From positions 207,969 through 271,968 of the forward strand of contig NW_001798984.1 in assembly GCF_000165425.1 (NCBI RefSeq): a stretch of DNA of 64,000 bases, in the 5' to 3' direction. Of this stretch, positions 37,509-50,636 are shown in pieces (the stretch's first letter is position 1; each line of letters begins with the position of its first letter). The notes under the pieces are model-generated. The model saw only the letters and a list, made by a program, of their open reading frames with translations. It did no database searches and was not told the DNA's origin. This DNA is from Paramecium tetraurelia. Lineage: Eukaryota > Ciliophora > Oligohymenophorea > Peniculida > Parameciidae. The translations under genes and the position numbers were made by a program.

Positions 37509-40500
37509 TCAACATTCAGTTTAAATTCGAATTCTCTTCATTTCTCGACTAAACATAGATGATTTGTTTCGTATTAGTGAGTTGATGTTACTGTTATTAT
37601 CTAAGGATTGATTAATTTCACAATCTTGATTTGTCACAAAAAAATGACTCGGTTTAATATTTAATTGATTTTTCGAAAAGTAAGGTAAAGTTAACTATCT
37701 ATTTTTTGTGGTTGAGCGTTATTAGATTGGTCCAATCAAAGACTTTAGTTTATTTTTTATCCTTTGATTCTATCCATCCTCGCATTAAGTAATAGGAGAT
37801 GTATCTAAATTGCTTTGTTCTTCTGTGCTTCGTAGAGTAGTCTACTTGATAAATATTTAGATTACCTCGATTTTTATCATTTTTGAGTCATCCTACTTGC
37901 TTTAATTTTATTCAGGTTGTTAACTTAATTAGTTCTGAACATTCTTGTTCCTTTATAGAATAAAAAGAAAAAATTTACATATTTCTAAGCCTATGAAACA
38001 ATTAAAAACGAGACTGGCTTTATAAATTAAATGAAATCGCTTTACTCATTGCTCTTGAGTCCTCTAAATGCTTACTTAGATAACTCTAATACTCTTATGC
38101 AGATTTGTCCTATATTTAATACATTTTATTTAAAGATGTATCAATGTATTCATATTATTTTGATTTATTCATTTAACAATGTTAAATAATATCCCTTGTT
38201 CTATTTTTTATCTTTTGATTATTAAGAAATGATTACATCAATAGATTTAGTAGTATTATTATCTGATTATTTTTTAACTTAAGGAATCGGTAAATCAATT
38301 CTGCAATTCTTTTTTGTACTATACAATAATGCCAAACTTTTCTCGCATTTCATATTTCTCCACTTAATAAAGGCCTCCACATTTTTCCAATCACTCAATG
38401 GTTTTGTATACAACTTGTTACATAGGGGTTACACTATTCCAACTGGTTCGCTTGATAAAATTAGCTAGATTACTTGAGAGTAAGAGGGCAGTGAGCTTAT
38501 ATTTCTTTAATCAAACTCTTTCTTTGAGACTTCATTTAGATAATAAATTAACTTAATTATTGTGTTAACTAATTCAATCAAATTAATAATCATCCAAAAC
38601 CGCTAATATGTTTAATTATGCTATAATTTGTCATATGTCTTTTGCTTTTATTTTTAGTTTATCTAATCTCTGTAAAAGTACCTATATTTTTTAAACTATG
38701 TAAATCTTTTGAGAATGAAGGCTTTAAATTGAATTCATCCTCTCTTATTTTCTTACTTTGTTAGAGTGATCTGTGGCTTTTTGAATTTGATTGCAATTTT
38801 ACCAAGGTCTTAGTAAAATTGGCTTTCGTCTCTCTTTAAGTTTATAAACCTGATGATGGAGTATATGCTTTTGAATATTTCCTCTCTGTTTATGATCGAT
38901 GTATCTTACTAATAAAATCAATAATTTACAGATGTAAATGTTACAGGCAGACTGACTTTTTGAATGGATTCATTTGATTACAAATTCTCAGTCAATACGT
39001 TTTGTTTGAGATTTTGATTTCTAATATCAAATAGAATAATGTTACAATGATTATAATTTTTTCAACAATTAGTCTTTTGTTAATTGTTTTAAATTATATG
39101 TATGCTAAGATGTATTATCAATTTCAATATGCTTATCTAGAGATTGTTAGAATTTCGAAAAGGAGTTGTCCAGAATTGAAGACATCTTACTGTCAAATTA
39201 TGATTCTTAGAATTCGAGTCTATGTTTTTACTTGTTTAATTGATTTTATCTTATATGCCTCAATAAAAATGATGTGCTCTAATTAATAACATAAAGTAGT
39301 AACATTTTTAATTTTCTTATATTCTTCATTTTCAATATTTACATTTTATATGGTATCAAAAAATTGTTGATCTGATCTATGAATTTTGTACTGCTAACAC
39401 AATTTAATTGCTAATCTTTTATCACATTTGAATAATCTGAGCTTGATAAATTAATCACAATCTGTCCATTCAATGGGCTTCCTAGAAAGATTGGGAAAGT
39501 CGTTTATGTTAAGTTTTTTGTGTTCTTTGTTTTATTTAAAGAGATTGTGTTCATAAGTTTTGAGTTCTTTTATAATACTTTTTTGAGGTTTCATCAAATT
39601 TATAATGATATTTTCTAAGAAATAAAAAATTATAAACAAATCTCAGAGAGTTCCTGTTTTCTTGAATAACAATATGCGAAACGAATTACTAATAAGATAA
39701 AAATAGAATTTATATATATTGATATAGAAGTTGATCTCACCTTAAATCGATTTAGCTTTTTTATTGATTAGCGTGATTCATTTTCACTATTGCTTTTGCT
39801 TTTGATTGCTAAATCATTAAGATGTTTAATTTACTTAATTCTCCCAAACTTCCTTAGAACTCTTAAGAAATATTTTATTGATGTCTTTTGGTTTTATTGG
39901 AACTATAGGAGGTGATAACTATTGTGACATGGCACTTTGAATAAATCTCTTCTTTCCATTCTTTATCTCTGATTAGGTCTTACATATTTAGTACGATGAG
40001 AGAAGGTTTTTTTGGTTTTTTACCTGAGTCTTAAATAGTCTATCAGTTTAACTCTAAAAAGATTCTGAATATACGTATAAATTTACAGTTATTCATATGA
40101 CCTTAAAGGTCGAGATAGCTTTTTAGTTTTTAAGTTGACTCATGTGATTTATATTTGCCTAGACCATAGTTATCTTCCTTATAATCTTTTACTTGCATCT
40201 AAGATAGCAAATAATATTACAGCACTAATTGGTAAATTAATTCGATGAGAAAAGTCTTGTTGTCGTTATTCACAAGTTCTAAAATGATAAATTTAACATA
40301 CTTTAAAATTCTTTTCGAATCCTTTTAAGAACTTTCGTTATTAGCATTATATCTAATATTTGATGAACATCTTTTCTCTGGTGATTGAAATTTGTCTAAA
40401 CTTGGAATCAATGTTCTTTTGGTATTTGAATCTTCTCGTGACTTTCTCTCTGTGGCATAATTTTTTGGTCTGGTTATTTCACTCTTGATTGGTGTAGTAT

Positions 40501-40684
40501 TTTCCTTAAAAATTTCAGAACTCTAATGTAGTTTCTTATAAGCCTCATTGTTAGGATTTCTCTTCCCACTCAATACTGTTGGATGCTATTTTTTGCATGA
40601 TGAATTTAGAGCCTCATAATTGCTTGTAGTATCTTTCTTATTGGTTAACCTTAAAAACAGTTGGTATTTGTCGTATTATTCCAT
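37509..40684 (-). CDS. large unrecognised protein, several introns
   Basis: Long TGA-free frames joined by small introns cover almost the whole interval, giving roughly 1,000 residues. The N-terminus MEQYDKYQLFLRLTNKK is followed by a Ser/Lys/Asn-rich region. Helical, leucine-rich segments appear in the middle (FDSKMSSILDNSFSKFQ, IILEIKISNKT) and toward the end (IVQPLCNKLYTKPLSDWKN). The C-terminus ends SRQMKR-like basic sequence before TGA. I resolved only part of the splicing, and no domain is recognised. The start is the first ATG of the leading frame. Confidence 0.6.
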
Positions 40685-41130
40685 TATATTGGCTAACAGA
40701 TAATATTTATTTATATAATTTATTATAGATTTATAAAATCAAAAGAATTCATTATATTATCTTAAATGAATTCTGCAAAAATGCTTAAAGTTGTTTCAAT
40801 AATTCAGACAAATCAATGATACTTAAAGGAAATTATTTTTTTTTATATAAAATAATAAATTTTTATAAGAAATTGGGAAAATAATAATTAATTCAAAGAT
40901 TTTTTATTGAAACTAGATGAAAGTAGATAGATGTATGATTTTTATACCTTTAATCTGTCGGGATTTATTTAAGAATTATTGAAGATTCAAAAATTCTAAG
41001 AATTTAAATAATTTATACTATTTTAACCAATAATGATTAAAATTCTTATGTATATACACTTTATTATGTATATATAAGATAAAGTTGAATAAACATTTAA
41101 GAAAATAGTGTAATTGCTGATTATAAACAT
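40685..41130. other. AT-rich intergenic stretch
   Basis: Very A+T-rich, including oligo-T runs near 40838. No coding frame or RNA gene is supported. Confidence 0.35.
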
Positions 41131-41644
41131 GAAATAAGAATTCACCATCCAAAATATTAGATTAAAATATTATAGGAGAATGTTTGTTTGTTGAAGAAGT
41201 TGTCAATGCAACTGTAGGAGAAGAATAACTAATATATATATATAAGCCATTACCACTTGAGTGATTATTAAAACAGACAATAAACCAAAGAAAAAAATTA
41301 AAAATGTTATGAAATAGTTGGAATCATCTTAATTTTCGTAATGAGAGTATATGTTATATGAGGCAATTTTAGAAATAAGCTATAACATCAAATGTAAAAA
41401 CATCAAGAAACTTAGATTGTTTGATTTTGCTTATATGATAAATCCAACTCTATAAAAATTATAATCATAGAATTATCTAAATTTATAAATCTATCAAGCA
41501 ATAAAAAGCTAATAAGTTCATGATTCAGATGCTAAATCAAACACCTTTCTTAAAAGAAAGATTAAGGACCTTCACTCTCTTAAAAGTTATCCTGTTAATC
41601 CTATATATGAATCTAATTATTCAAACTATTTTAAATTTTTTTGA
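41131..41644 (+). CDS. small unrecognised gene, structure uncertain
   Basis: The second half is convincing: after a 25-nt intron beginning GTAATGAG near 41338, one frame reads LRLFDFAYMINPTLQKLQ and RKIKDLHSLKSYPVNP to TGA 41642-41644. The first half has an ATG (MKQEFTIQNIRLKYY) and a frame with ECLFVEEVVNATVGEEQ that I cannot join cleanly. No family recognised. Confidence 0.35.
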
Positions 41645-41677
41645 TCTACTTTAAAATCTAATATTTTTCTTTAACTT

Positions 41678-42016
41678 TCAAACTTCTGATTCTTGTTTAT
41701 TCTCACTCAATTCTTCTTCTTGAATTATTATCTCATTAAAGTAGATATCAATAGATATGTTAGTATCAATATAAAGAACAATAATATCTCTTTCATTAAT
41801 GAATAATAAACTAGCTGTATCATTTCTAGAATTTTGGTCTTCATCAGATTAATTAGTTTGAAAACAATCCTTCTCCTGTCTAACTTTATCTATTAATTAG
41901 TTTAGTTTTTGACCTTTCTATAAACTCTGAATTTTATCCATCAAGTTTGTCATCAATTTAATTTACGTTACTGTTAGGATTATCTTTGATTTAAGTTATG
42001 TTTCTTCTTCCTTCAT
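41678..42016 (-). CDS. small acidic protein, unrecognised
   Basis: One uninterrupted frame of 112 residues from ATG 42016 to TGA at 41678-41680. It begins MKEEETQLKSKIILTV, has a short amphipathic helix (LMDKIQSLQKGQKLNQLID) and ends with an acidic tail (QEEELSENKQESEV). It could be the last exon of a longer gene. The stop is 33 bp from the stop of the small gene on the other strand. Confidence 0.45.
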
Positions 42017-42412
42017 TATGTAAGATGAGATGATTCACTTAATCATTAATTTATAGTTCCCTCACCTTTATTCTACTTAACTTAGACAAAATCCATAGAA
42101 TCCTATATTTTAATGCACATTCTAATTAGTGGACTTAATAACTTTTTAATAATCTACATATATGATTCAATAAATGCTAAATTTATGCTAAAATTTAATT
42201 AAATTGAACATAATTTATCCTTTTTGATGAGAAATAGAATTCGTTGACATCTTGAGATAATATATTATATTCATCCTACAATTTGACAATGTTTACTTTG
42301 CGATTTGCATCGTATTTGTTTTTTGATAGAAAGACTATGAAGAAACGAGGATTTAGACTTTAGTTATTAGTTACTTAGTTATTTCTTCCAAAAGTTTATC
42401 CATTTGTTTTTA
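42017..42412. other. intergenic stretch, nothing supported
   Basis: Scattered short open frames only; no motif, repeat or RNA gene seen. Confidence 0.3.
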
Positions 42413-42841
42413 TCAATCATGGAGAATAATAAATTTGATAGATGCAGGAGGTTCTTTAAAAAAGAAAAAACTAGGATTTTAAGCCTTAATTTCTTTCCTA
42501 TTTTAATTAGGTTAAACAAGTTTTTTAAGTTAATTTCTATCTTTTAGCATCATAAAAAACTGAAATACTATTATTGGTCTTTGTGCATGTGATAAATTCA
42601 CTATTTTGATAATATTTGGTCTAATTAGGTTATTTATCTTCTCTTAAGTATTATAGAGTGAAATAGACATACTTTATTCCAATGTCTATTTGGTGAAGGA
42701 TTATAATGATTAAGAATATTCTATGAAATTGAGTCTTCGATCTAATTTTATTCAATAGAGTCTTAATTGAGGCTGAAATTATATTCTCTTGGTTATAATT
42801 TTTAAAGCAGATATTCTTAAAGAATTATCTTGAGGTTTCAT
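42413..42841 (-). CDS. small unrecognised gene with a frame break
   Basis: From about 42810 down, one frame reads SLNQDSIEQNQIEDSISQNI and HYNPSPNRHWNK. After a 32-nt intron it continues NNLIRPNIIKIVNLSHAQRP, IIVFQFFMMLKDRNQLKKLV and ends IKFIILHD before TGA 42413-42415. The nearest ATG (42841, MKPQDNSLRISALK) is one base out of phase with this frame (+1), so the N-terminus is not settled. No family recognised. Confidence 0.4.
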
Positions 42842-42938
42842 ATAAATAGTGTAATTATTTATTATCTTAATAATTAAAGGAAGTTTAATATATAAAATAA
42901 TCAAATAAAAAATATTAAATATTTATACTATAGATAAT

Positions 42939-44046
42939 TCATTTATTTTGTACCTTAGGATGCTTTTTTGCTTATAGCAATAAATCTTCCACGTCTTTCT
43001 AAGAATAAGATTGGTATATACAGTTTATTAATCTAAGTGCAACAAACATTCGCTTAAATTATTGACTATCTGATCCCATTCAGACTCTTCCTTTTCCAAC
43101 CCTAGGATTTTCTCTTGTATTTTAACTACGTAATTGATTTTACGTTCCAAGCCATCCAATTCCTTGCCCAATTATTTAATGGAGTCAATGAGTGATTCTT
43201 CATCTATTTCTAAAATTATATATTAATAGCAATAATACCAAAAGATGTATCCTGTTAAGTAAGTTAATCGACAAGGGCAATTAATTAGGCATGAGTTTCG
43301 TCTTATTTTTTGCTGATATTCAAAAATACTTTATTCCATTCATTATAATAGTTTTCAACCTTCTATGTATGATTTCTGCGATCCCCTTTCACCAAAGTTC
43401 TTTGCAATTATTATGGATTTGAATTGATTCCAAGTGTAGTAGCTGGCTATTATTATTGCTAGATATTCTTCAATGAGTTTTTCTCAATTAGTTACAAATT
43501 CTTTTAATTTTTCTCTATCTCCTCTTTGTTTGCTATTGCTTTAGTCAAGTTTTCAATATGTATTTTAGTTTGTTAATTAATTTAATTTAATGTGTAGTTT
43601 TTTGGTTATGCAGGTTGCTATTATGCAGTTGATGGAGTTTGTTATGGTTATTATCCTAAACCTAAGGGTTGTTATTATTGAGGTTATCCAAGTAAATTGG
43701 GTTATTAGGTCTGTCCTAATTGTGGTATTTATTATTGCGGTTGTCCTAATAATGAATTTGTTTATGGCTATTATCCTGTTAATAAAGTTTATTACTATTA
43801 TCCTAAAAGTGGCTATTATTGTTATTATTGCTGTCCAAATATTCCAGTTGATTATTAGTTGTTTCCGAAGGTATTGGTCTATTGTGGTTATCCGAATATT
43901 CCTTATGGTTGTTACTATTACCCTAAGGGATTTTGATTCTGACCAAATAAGTTATTGGTAGGTGCAGGGTTGTTGAAAATTGAAGAAGTTAGGTTGCCTT
44001 ATTGTTAGGTTGGAGCATTGTTGGTACCTGGAATGTTTCCAAACAT
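42939..44046 (-). CDS. FG nucleoporin of the Nup62/Nup54 type
   Basis: Introns 43210-43238 and 42999-43021 leave 351 residues. The first 130 are low-complexity and rich in Gln, Pro, Asn, with FG, GLFG-like and LG repeats (MFGNIPGTNN, NNLFGQNQNPLG, GIFGQPQQTNTFG, STGIFGQQQQ). The remaining 200 form a coiled coil (WNKVFLNISKKQDETHAQL, IKQLGKELDGLERKI) like the trimerising regions of Nup62, Nup58 and Nup54. Proteins of this kind line the central channel of the nuclear pore and bind transport receptors. Which of the three it is cannot be told; the Nsp1/Nup62 style of coil fits slightly best. Confidence 0.75.
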
Positions 44047-44161
44047 TATTAATTTAAATTTTAAGTAAAATGAAGAAAAATTATTTTGACAAAATAAGTA
44101 TACAATTCTTATTTAACACTACTAATAGAAAATTGTAATAATTATTGTTACTTTTTGAGCT

Positions 44162-46342
44162 TCAATTGTTGGTGGATTATGAATTATTTGTGGATAATAG
44201 ATTGCTCAATTTGCTTTATACAATCAATTTAAATTTAGCCTACTTATTGAAAACTAATTACTTGATAACAAGGATTATATTTGATACATCCATATTTATT
44301 ATTATTGGTGCATGGTTGGGATTCAGTTTGAAAATCTTCAATTTCCATTTGAGGTTGTTCAATTGTTGATTTTTTATGATTCCCTTCTTGGATATCCTTT
44401 AATCTCATAAATCCTTTTCTCCTATTCTTCACCTGAGATTAGTTTTCAGAATCAACCCTTGTTAAGATCATATCTTCAAATTGATATTCATCTTATTCAT
44501 TCTACCATTCTTAGTTTCAACATAAATACCTTTATTTCAATGCCATCTTTATAGGTTTTTCTTTGTAATTTCCAAGGATTCCCACAAAATTAAGGTTCCA
44601 ATCTTATCTCTGCTTCATCAAAATCCAAATCCACATTTCTTAATGTTGGTTGAACTATTGGCATTTGGGGTAAACATGATTGAATTTCAAATTAAGGTAA
44701 GAATTTATTAAAATTGATATCCTTTGTTGATTAAGTAACTTATCTAAATTCGCATTTAATTTATTCCTGAAACCCTGTCTAATAGTTTTCACTGAAAGCA
44801 GCACAACAAATACTCTTTTTAGAAATATGTGATTATCTATTTTTATAGTTTTCTTCATCAGCCATCTTTTTTATTTTTTGCACTTTTGCTTGATATGTTT
44901 TAACTTTTTACATATACAACTACTGATTTGTTTCATCTATTAAGAATAACAGATATCTAGAAATCTAATAAAAATTCAACAAATATGATACTTAGATGTT
45001 TTATTCTGCTAGATTCTTTTTAATGCATGGAGCATAATAATTTGGGATTGTTTACAAATATTATAGAAATTTTGACTCTACAGATCTTCGTGCATCATCT
45101 CTCGTATTTACTAACTGAGTCAAGAGTTCAGAATAAATGTAAAAATTTGGAAAATAGCTGAAATTTATATAAATCTGTATTACAATCTTAATTCCATAGT
45201 GTTTTGACTTGATGAAAATAGAAACAAACCAACTAAGTATTTTGTTACTTATTCATCTCTTTATTCTTGATAGAATATTGGAAATTGTAATAATTTACTC
45301 TTGTTTGTTGTTATACCCTGAACATATTTTAATAAAGTTGCATTTTCTATTACAATCTCTTAAAATGGTATGTACTATGGTAATCTTGCTTGAAAAGTAA
45401 CAGTGAAATCAACAAAATATTCAGGTACCGATGGATAATTCTACTTACTTGATTTTATTTACATTGAAATCTACAAGAGGGTACTACTCGGGCAAATAGA
45501 CTTTGGTGAAGATATTAACATGAGGAGCACATCTTAATCTAGCTTAAGCAAATTGCTAATTAATTTTCTAAATAGATCTAACTAACCAAGAATTTTATGG
45601 GGGATGTACTTCTATTTTAGTTTTTTCAATCACAGATTAGATTTCTTCATATCTAATCGTTTGATCTAACATTGTTAATTAAAGAGAGATTTGAGGGGAG
45701 ATCAATTTAGGATCATCTAAAATTTAGAAGAGAATATTGTAATCTTAAATTTCAAAACAGACACCTTATCCTATTGATTAAGCGATGTTATGCCAATTAG
45801 TTTATATTTAGACTGGTGTAGACTCTTCAATACCTGGTGGTTAGATCAAAAATACAAGAAGTCTATAATCCCATCTTATCAATTTATGGAAATCTAGGCC
45901 TGAGTACTCCCGATTAGTAAAAACTAACACTATTGATGACTCTATCTTTTAGACATCTCTTCCACCATATAGATTATCAGTTCCTGCAATTAAAATATAT
46001 ATATAAATAACCATTTAATGTTCTAAATTTGTTTAAATTGTGGAAACACTCTTCTAAATTGAAATTGGTCTCAAATTATGGTTACACTGTTTTAATTCTT
46101 TGTAAAAAATGGCCAACATCATGTATCCAAGTTGAGATTGAAGAACTATAGACAATATGTAAAGAACAAAAAATTACTTAGACGAAAAAAGATGGTATTG
46201 ATCATACTTGGTATTCTGGATTCTTAGTTCTCTTTTTAACAAAGTATTCAATAGCACTTTTGGCATAATCTAATATAGTAAGTCCATTATATGTTATTTA
46301 ACAAGAAGATAAACAATTATCTATCATAAAAGTGAAATTCAT
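44162..46342 (-). CDS. Integrator complex subunit 6-like protein (VWA domain)
   Basis: The N-terminus MNFTFMIDNCLSSCQITYNG with LDYAKSAIEYFVKKR matches the first strand and helix of the INTS6 VWA domain (usual DxSxS replaced by DNCLS). Further on: NLNKFRTLNG joined by intron 45984-46011 to TDNLYGGRDVQ, FHKLIRWDYRLLVFLIQPPG, and FLQYLQTIPNYYAPCI, all in INTS6 order. A Lys/Gln-rich helical tail ends at TGA 44162. Introns are numerous (also near 44935-44961, about 44525 and 44250) and one join near 46150 is unresolved. INTS6 bridges PP2A to Integrator in transcription termination; ascription here is by similarity of order and motifs, not certain. Confidence 0.7.
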
Positions 46343-47317
46343 TTATAAAGGATGTTTATTTTATATTTTAATTTATTTATTGATTCTAAAATGTTAAAAC
46401 ATACTTTATAATTAAATCTCTTTTTACATACTAATAACTATGATAAAACAAACATTTAATAATTACACATATAATCAACTTCAAAGCAGATTGACATATA
46501 TATTGTAAAGCGGAGAAGGATTCCATAATATAATTCAAATAGACTCCCAATCGTTAATTATTAATAATCTACTGGACTTTGATCAAAATTCAATAGAATT
46601 TATAAATACCCTCTTTCCAAGGACTCTAAACATTTAATTAAATCATATACATTCGATATATATATATAGATTAAGTCATGTAGGATTTTATTAAATAGTA
46701 AAAAACACTATACTAGCCAAGTTGGGGCTCTGGAAAAACGTGAAAATGATGTTTATTATTAGCCATCTTATTTATGCTATAATATCCACCTTTTCTATCC
46801 TTTTTAAATGTATTTATTTTTTTAACAATATTTGAATACCATTTTTCATCATCTAGAAAAAATATATATATTTATATGATAAATTGATGAAGTTAAATAA
46901 AATTTATTATTATTTATAACTACGTTTTACCGATACCAAACAAAATTATAAAAAATAACAAAATCCTTTTCAAAGAGTATCTTCATAATTGTGTTGTATT
47001 GAGCCCAAGAATTTGAACTAGCCTTCCTGGCACTCATTTCTTCAGATATTATTATAGTTCACTATTTTAGATGCTTATAAATTAGCAATTTATATATATA
47101 TAATATATAATGTTAATATCATAATTATATAATAGTTTTCTCATAATTTTAGGGCTTTCAAGTATTGATTAACATAAATAGTGGAAATGAGCATGAAATT
47201 ACTTATTAATTGTACAATTTCTATTTATATATAATATTGAATGTTTGATTGTTGTATTGTTTCAATTTGCTTATTTTGCGCCTGAGATAATATATAAAAT
47301 ATTATATAAATATTAAA
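46343..47317. other. AT-rich stretch with P-loop-like coding fragments (minus strand)
   Basis: On the minus strand short frames read MSARKASSNSWAQYNTIMK (from about 47036), then LLFFIILFGIGKTQ, then DDEKWYSNIVKKINTFKK and NNKHHFHVFPEPQLGQYS, and later FDQSPVDYQQLTIGSLFELY. They do not join into one gene with normal introns. This may be a decayed NTPase gene or one whose introns I could not place. The rest is TA-repeat-rich spacer. Confidence 0.3.
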
Positions 47318-49103
47318 ATGATCTAGGAAGTGAATTCTTTTTTCGATATCCAAGAGAATCAAGGAAAATCCTCTAAAATCTGGTAACCTGTCAATATGGA
47401 AATATATAATGTAATATTCATTTTATAAACGCTACTAAGAATGACATCATAGTATTTTAGGATGACTGCAACAAAATCAGTAAAAAATCGAAACAACCAA
47501 AATCGATAACAATATAATTAGGGAATGAGCATATTTATCATATTAAAGACTCAAATATAACTTAGCTTAATATAACGGTAGCTGTCATGACAACTTACAA
47601 ACATGACCAATTTGGCAATATCATTAGAATTTCTCGAAATGGAAAATTTGTTGATTTATAATTAGATGATTATGCTGTATTTAAGAATCTGATGTCATCG
47701 AGATGTCTATAAACAACTTTTCATGATGAATTCGGAGTTACAAAGATGATAGGAAAGGGAAGTTTTGCGAAAGTGTATTTCGCTACAAAGAAATCCACAG
47801 GAGGTAATTATGCGGTCAAAGCATTCAACAAAGAATTCATGTAAGAGTAATTCAAAGGAAGGGAATCATTAGAAAATGAAATCAAAGTCATGAGACGTTT
47901 AAACTAAGAAAATCTAGTAAGATTATACGAAACTTATGAAACCCAGAATTCAATCTATTTTGTATTGGATATATTAAAAGGAGGTGAACTCTTAACTCGA
48001 GTCAAGTAATCACCCTTAAGTGCTCCAAGTTTATAAAAATTAATGTACAATTTGATGAAAGCATTATGTCATTTGCATTCTAAAAAGTGTATGCATAGAG
48101 ATTTGAAACCTGAAAATTTATTATTAAAAGAAAAAGATAATGATACAGATATTGTTATAGCAGATTTTGGATTAGCTAGTTTTTTAAATGAAGACATCTT
48201 ATTTAAAAGATGTGGAACTCCAGGATTTGTAGCTCCTGAAATATTATTATACAAAGAAGGAGATCCATTTTATGATGAAAAATGTGATGTCTTTAGTGCA
48301 GGTGTTATCTTTTATGTTCTGCTAACAGGAAGACAACCATTTTAAGGAACTGATTTCAAAGGTATTTTAAGAGCAAATAAGAATTGTGAAGTTAATTATG
48401 AAATAAAATAGATTCAAACTGTAATAAAATATGATAATGAATATAGGCACCCCTTTAATTGGTAGATTTATTAAAGAAAATGCTATGTCCAGAACCAAAG
48501 ACAAGAGTATCTTCAGAAGAATGTCTAAAACATCCATATTTCAAGGAAATCTTTAAGGAATAAGATCTCATAGATGTTTAAGAGAGTCTCAGAGATTACG
48601 ATAAGGACTTTGTCTATGGATTAGGCAAATAATAAGGGTAAAACAGTAATTAATATCAAAGTCCACCAAGCTAAGTTGGTTCGATGTAATTGTAGTAGAG
48701 ATAACCAGCATTGAATGGAAGGATTGACACAATGGGTTCATTTTCAAATGTATCTAATAATGGATCAGTAACAAGATTAGATTAGAAACCACAATTACAA
48801 TAAAGCAAATTTAGTTAATTTGGACATATAAATAAGTAATAGCCTTAATCAGATGCAAGTAAGTTATTTGAATATATAGACTCACCTTAAATGAAGAAAA
48901 ATTTGTAATCTGATCTACGTAAGACAGCATTAAAAAATTCTTTTTAATAACAAATTAATCAATTGAGCAAAGATGATGATTGTGTTAACGATGAGGCTGC
49001 TCATTTGGAAGATGCAATATCTAAATTGAATGCTTAAACACCCAAAATGGGAGGATTAAAAAAAGCAAGCTCATATAAAATACCAAAATCATCAATGGAA
49101 TGA
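47318..49103 (+). CDS. CaMK-like kinase with N-terminal PH-type domain
   Basis: Introns 47411-47439 and 48421-48446 leave 576 residues. Residues 1-130 have the strand pattern of a PH domain, with a Trp near the start (SSKIWQPVNMEIYNN) and a C-terminal helix (DYAVFKNLMSSRC). The kinase domain follows: [81 protein letters not shown] and KTRVSSEECLKHPYF. All catalytic residues are present. The tail is Gln/Ser-rich with no EF hands. Membrane recruitment by the PH-type domain is inferred. Large families of such kinases are known in Paramecium. Confidence 0.9.
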
Positions 49104-49115
49104 GATATACTATAA

Positions 49116-49598
49116 TCATTAATCCCGTTTGCCTGAAAATATTCTATTTATCATCTTCAATTATTGTTTAGTCTATAAAAATGTTACAGGTTAACCAATA
49201 TTTGGTAACTTGATTTAAGTTCCTCTTAATTGTTATTTATTAATTGATTGTTTCAATTGCAACTACTACATACATTATTTCTTTGGACATTCAATTTCTT
49301 ATACGAAGTTGCTCATTGTCTCCCTTTTGCTTTATCCACTATGAATTCTTAACGCTTATCTGAATCCTTAACTAGAGTTTCTTTGTTAGAAGATTTCAGG
49401 GAGTTTCTTCAATTATTTGAAAGGAGGACTTTAATTTTCATCCTTCATCTATAAGAATTCATTCATAAATTGAAATTAATTTGCAAAACTAATTTGTTAT
49501 GGGTAACTAGAACGTTGATTTACATTAGAACTAAATATTCGATAATTTTTTGATTATCTATCCTCAGAACCTATCTATAATTCACATCTTTTTTTCAT
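49116..49598 (-). CDS. small basic protein, unrecognised
   Basis: One frame of 160 residues from ATG 49598 to TGA 49116-49118. It is rich in Gln, Lys, Ser and Asn (NYRIFSSNVNQRSSYPQQIS, SKRETMSNFVQEIE) without hydrophobic segments; probably disordered. The same frame stays open upstream with plausible sequence (SKRSSDNSGIEGQHTPP) but without an ATG, so a further 5' exon is likely. Its stop is 12 bp from the stop of the kinase on the other strand. Confidence 0.55.
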
Positions 49599-50070
49599 TC
49601 CACTAATCTACGGAGGAGTATGCTATCCTTCAATACCAGAATTATCAGAACTTCTCTTGGATGTAGTTCTTAGATATTTATATATTCAATTTACATTTGG
49701 GTTGAAGGGTTGGAGACATTATTCTAAACTGGATGTTTCAACAATCTTCTTGAATGAACAAATTTTTATTTCATGCCTTAATTATCTACGGGAAAAAAAA
49801 AATTTGCTGTCTTTTCTAACTCATCATTCATTTTTTATTTATTAAACTTAATGCTTAATTTTATTATAATTGCTAGCTTTTCTTGTTCATTCTATTTCTA
49901 TCCATATAATTAATAATAATATCCAATTAAACAATCTACAAAAAACACTTAAACTAATTTAAACTATGAATAATAATCCAGTTGAAAAATCAATAATAAT
50001 TAGATATGTATTCTCAGAATTATTATATATATGAACAATAAGATATATTATTTTGTATTTTATTTAATAT
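49599..50070. other. mostly non-coding; possible 5' exon of the gene below
   Basis: Positions 49599-49720 may hold an upstream exon of the small basic protein (a start MSPTLQPKCKLN at 49719 is out of phase by one). The remainder to the thioredoxin gene is A+T-rich with nothing else recognised. Confidence 0.3.
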
Positions 50071-50446
50071 TCATTGTTTTGGAATTTGTTCAAAGAATTT
50101 AGTTAATTAATCTGGTGGCAACATTCCTGTAAAATTATTCACTTTCTTTCCATTTTAAAATAACATAACAGTGGGTACTACTTCAATATTATTTTAATTT
50201 GCTAATTATTCATGTTGATCAATGTCTATTTTTATAAGAGTTACATTTGGATGCTCTTTAACTTTTTGCTCCAATATTGGAGTCAATCTCTTGCATGGTC
50301 CACACCATCTAGGTTATTATTAAATAAACTTACGTTGCATAAAAGTCAACTATGACTGGCTTGCTAGCTTTAACAACATCATTCTCCCAATTTGTGAAGT
50401 TTTAAATACTACCAAAGCTTTTAATTAACTTGTTTAATCTGAACAT
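50071..50446 (-). CDS. TRX: thioredoxin
   Basis: Intron 50309-50333 (25 nt) removed, the product is 116 residues. The active site is VDFYATWCGPCKRLTPIL, with the intron placed just before the WCGPC motif. PTVMLFQNGKKVNNFTG supplies the cis-proline loop and last strands. The N-terminus MFRLNKLIKSFGSIQNF is basic and free of acids, suggesting import into mitochondria. It reduces disulfides in client proteins using electrons from thioredoxin reductase. All expected residues are present. Confidence 0.95.
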
Positions 50447-50636
50447 AATTAAAATAATATAATTAATTACTTTCACAATTGTAATTCCGATGACAGATGT
50501 GATCCTCATTAATCATTTCATAGATAAATATGAAGATCCTCGTCATTTTTAAATAAAATTTACAAATATATAAAATACTCTATTAATTGAAAGTTATTTA
50601 GATAAACAATATAATATAAAATATACCTATATTTAT

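Noticed and set aside
43590-43961. Plus-strand hydrophobic ORF rich in Val and Ile
   Set aside because: It is antisense to the FG-repeat region of the nucleoporin, whose minus frame has a start, FG motifs and a coiled coil.
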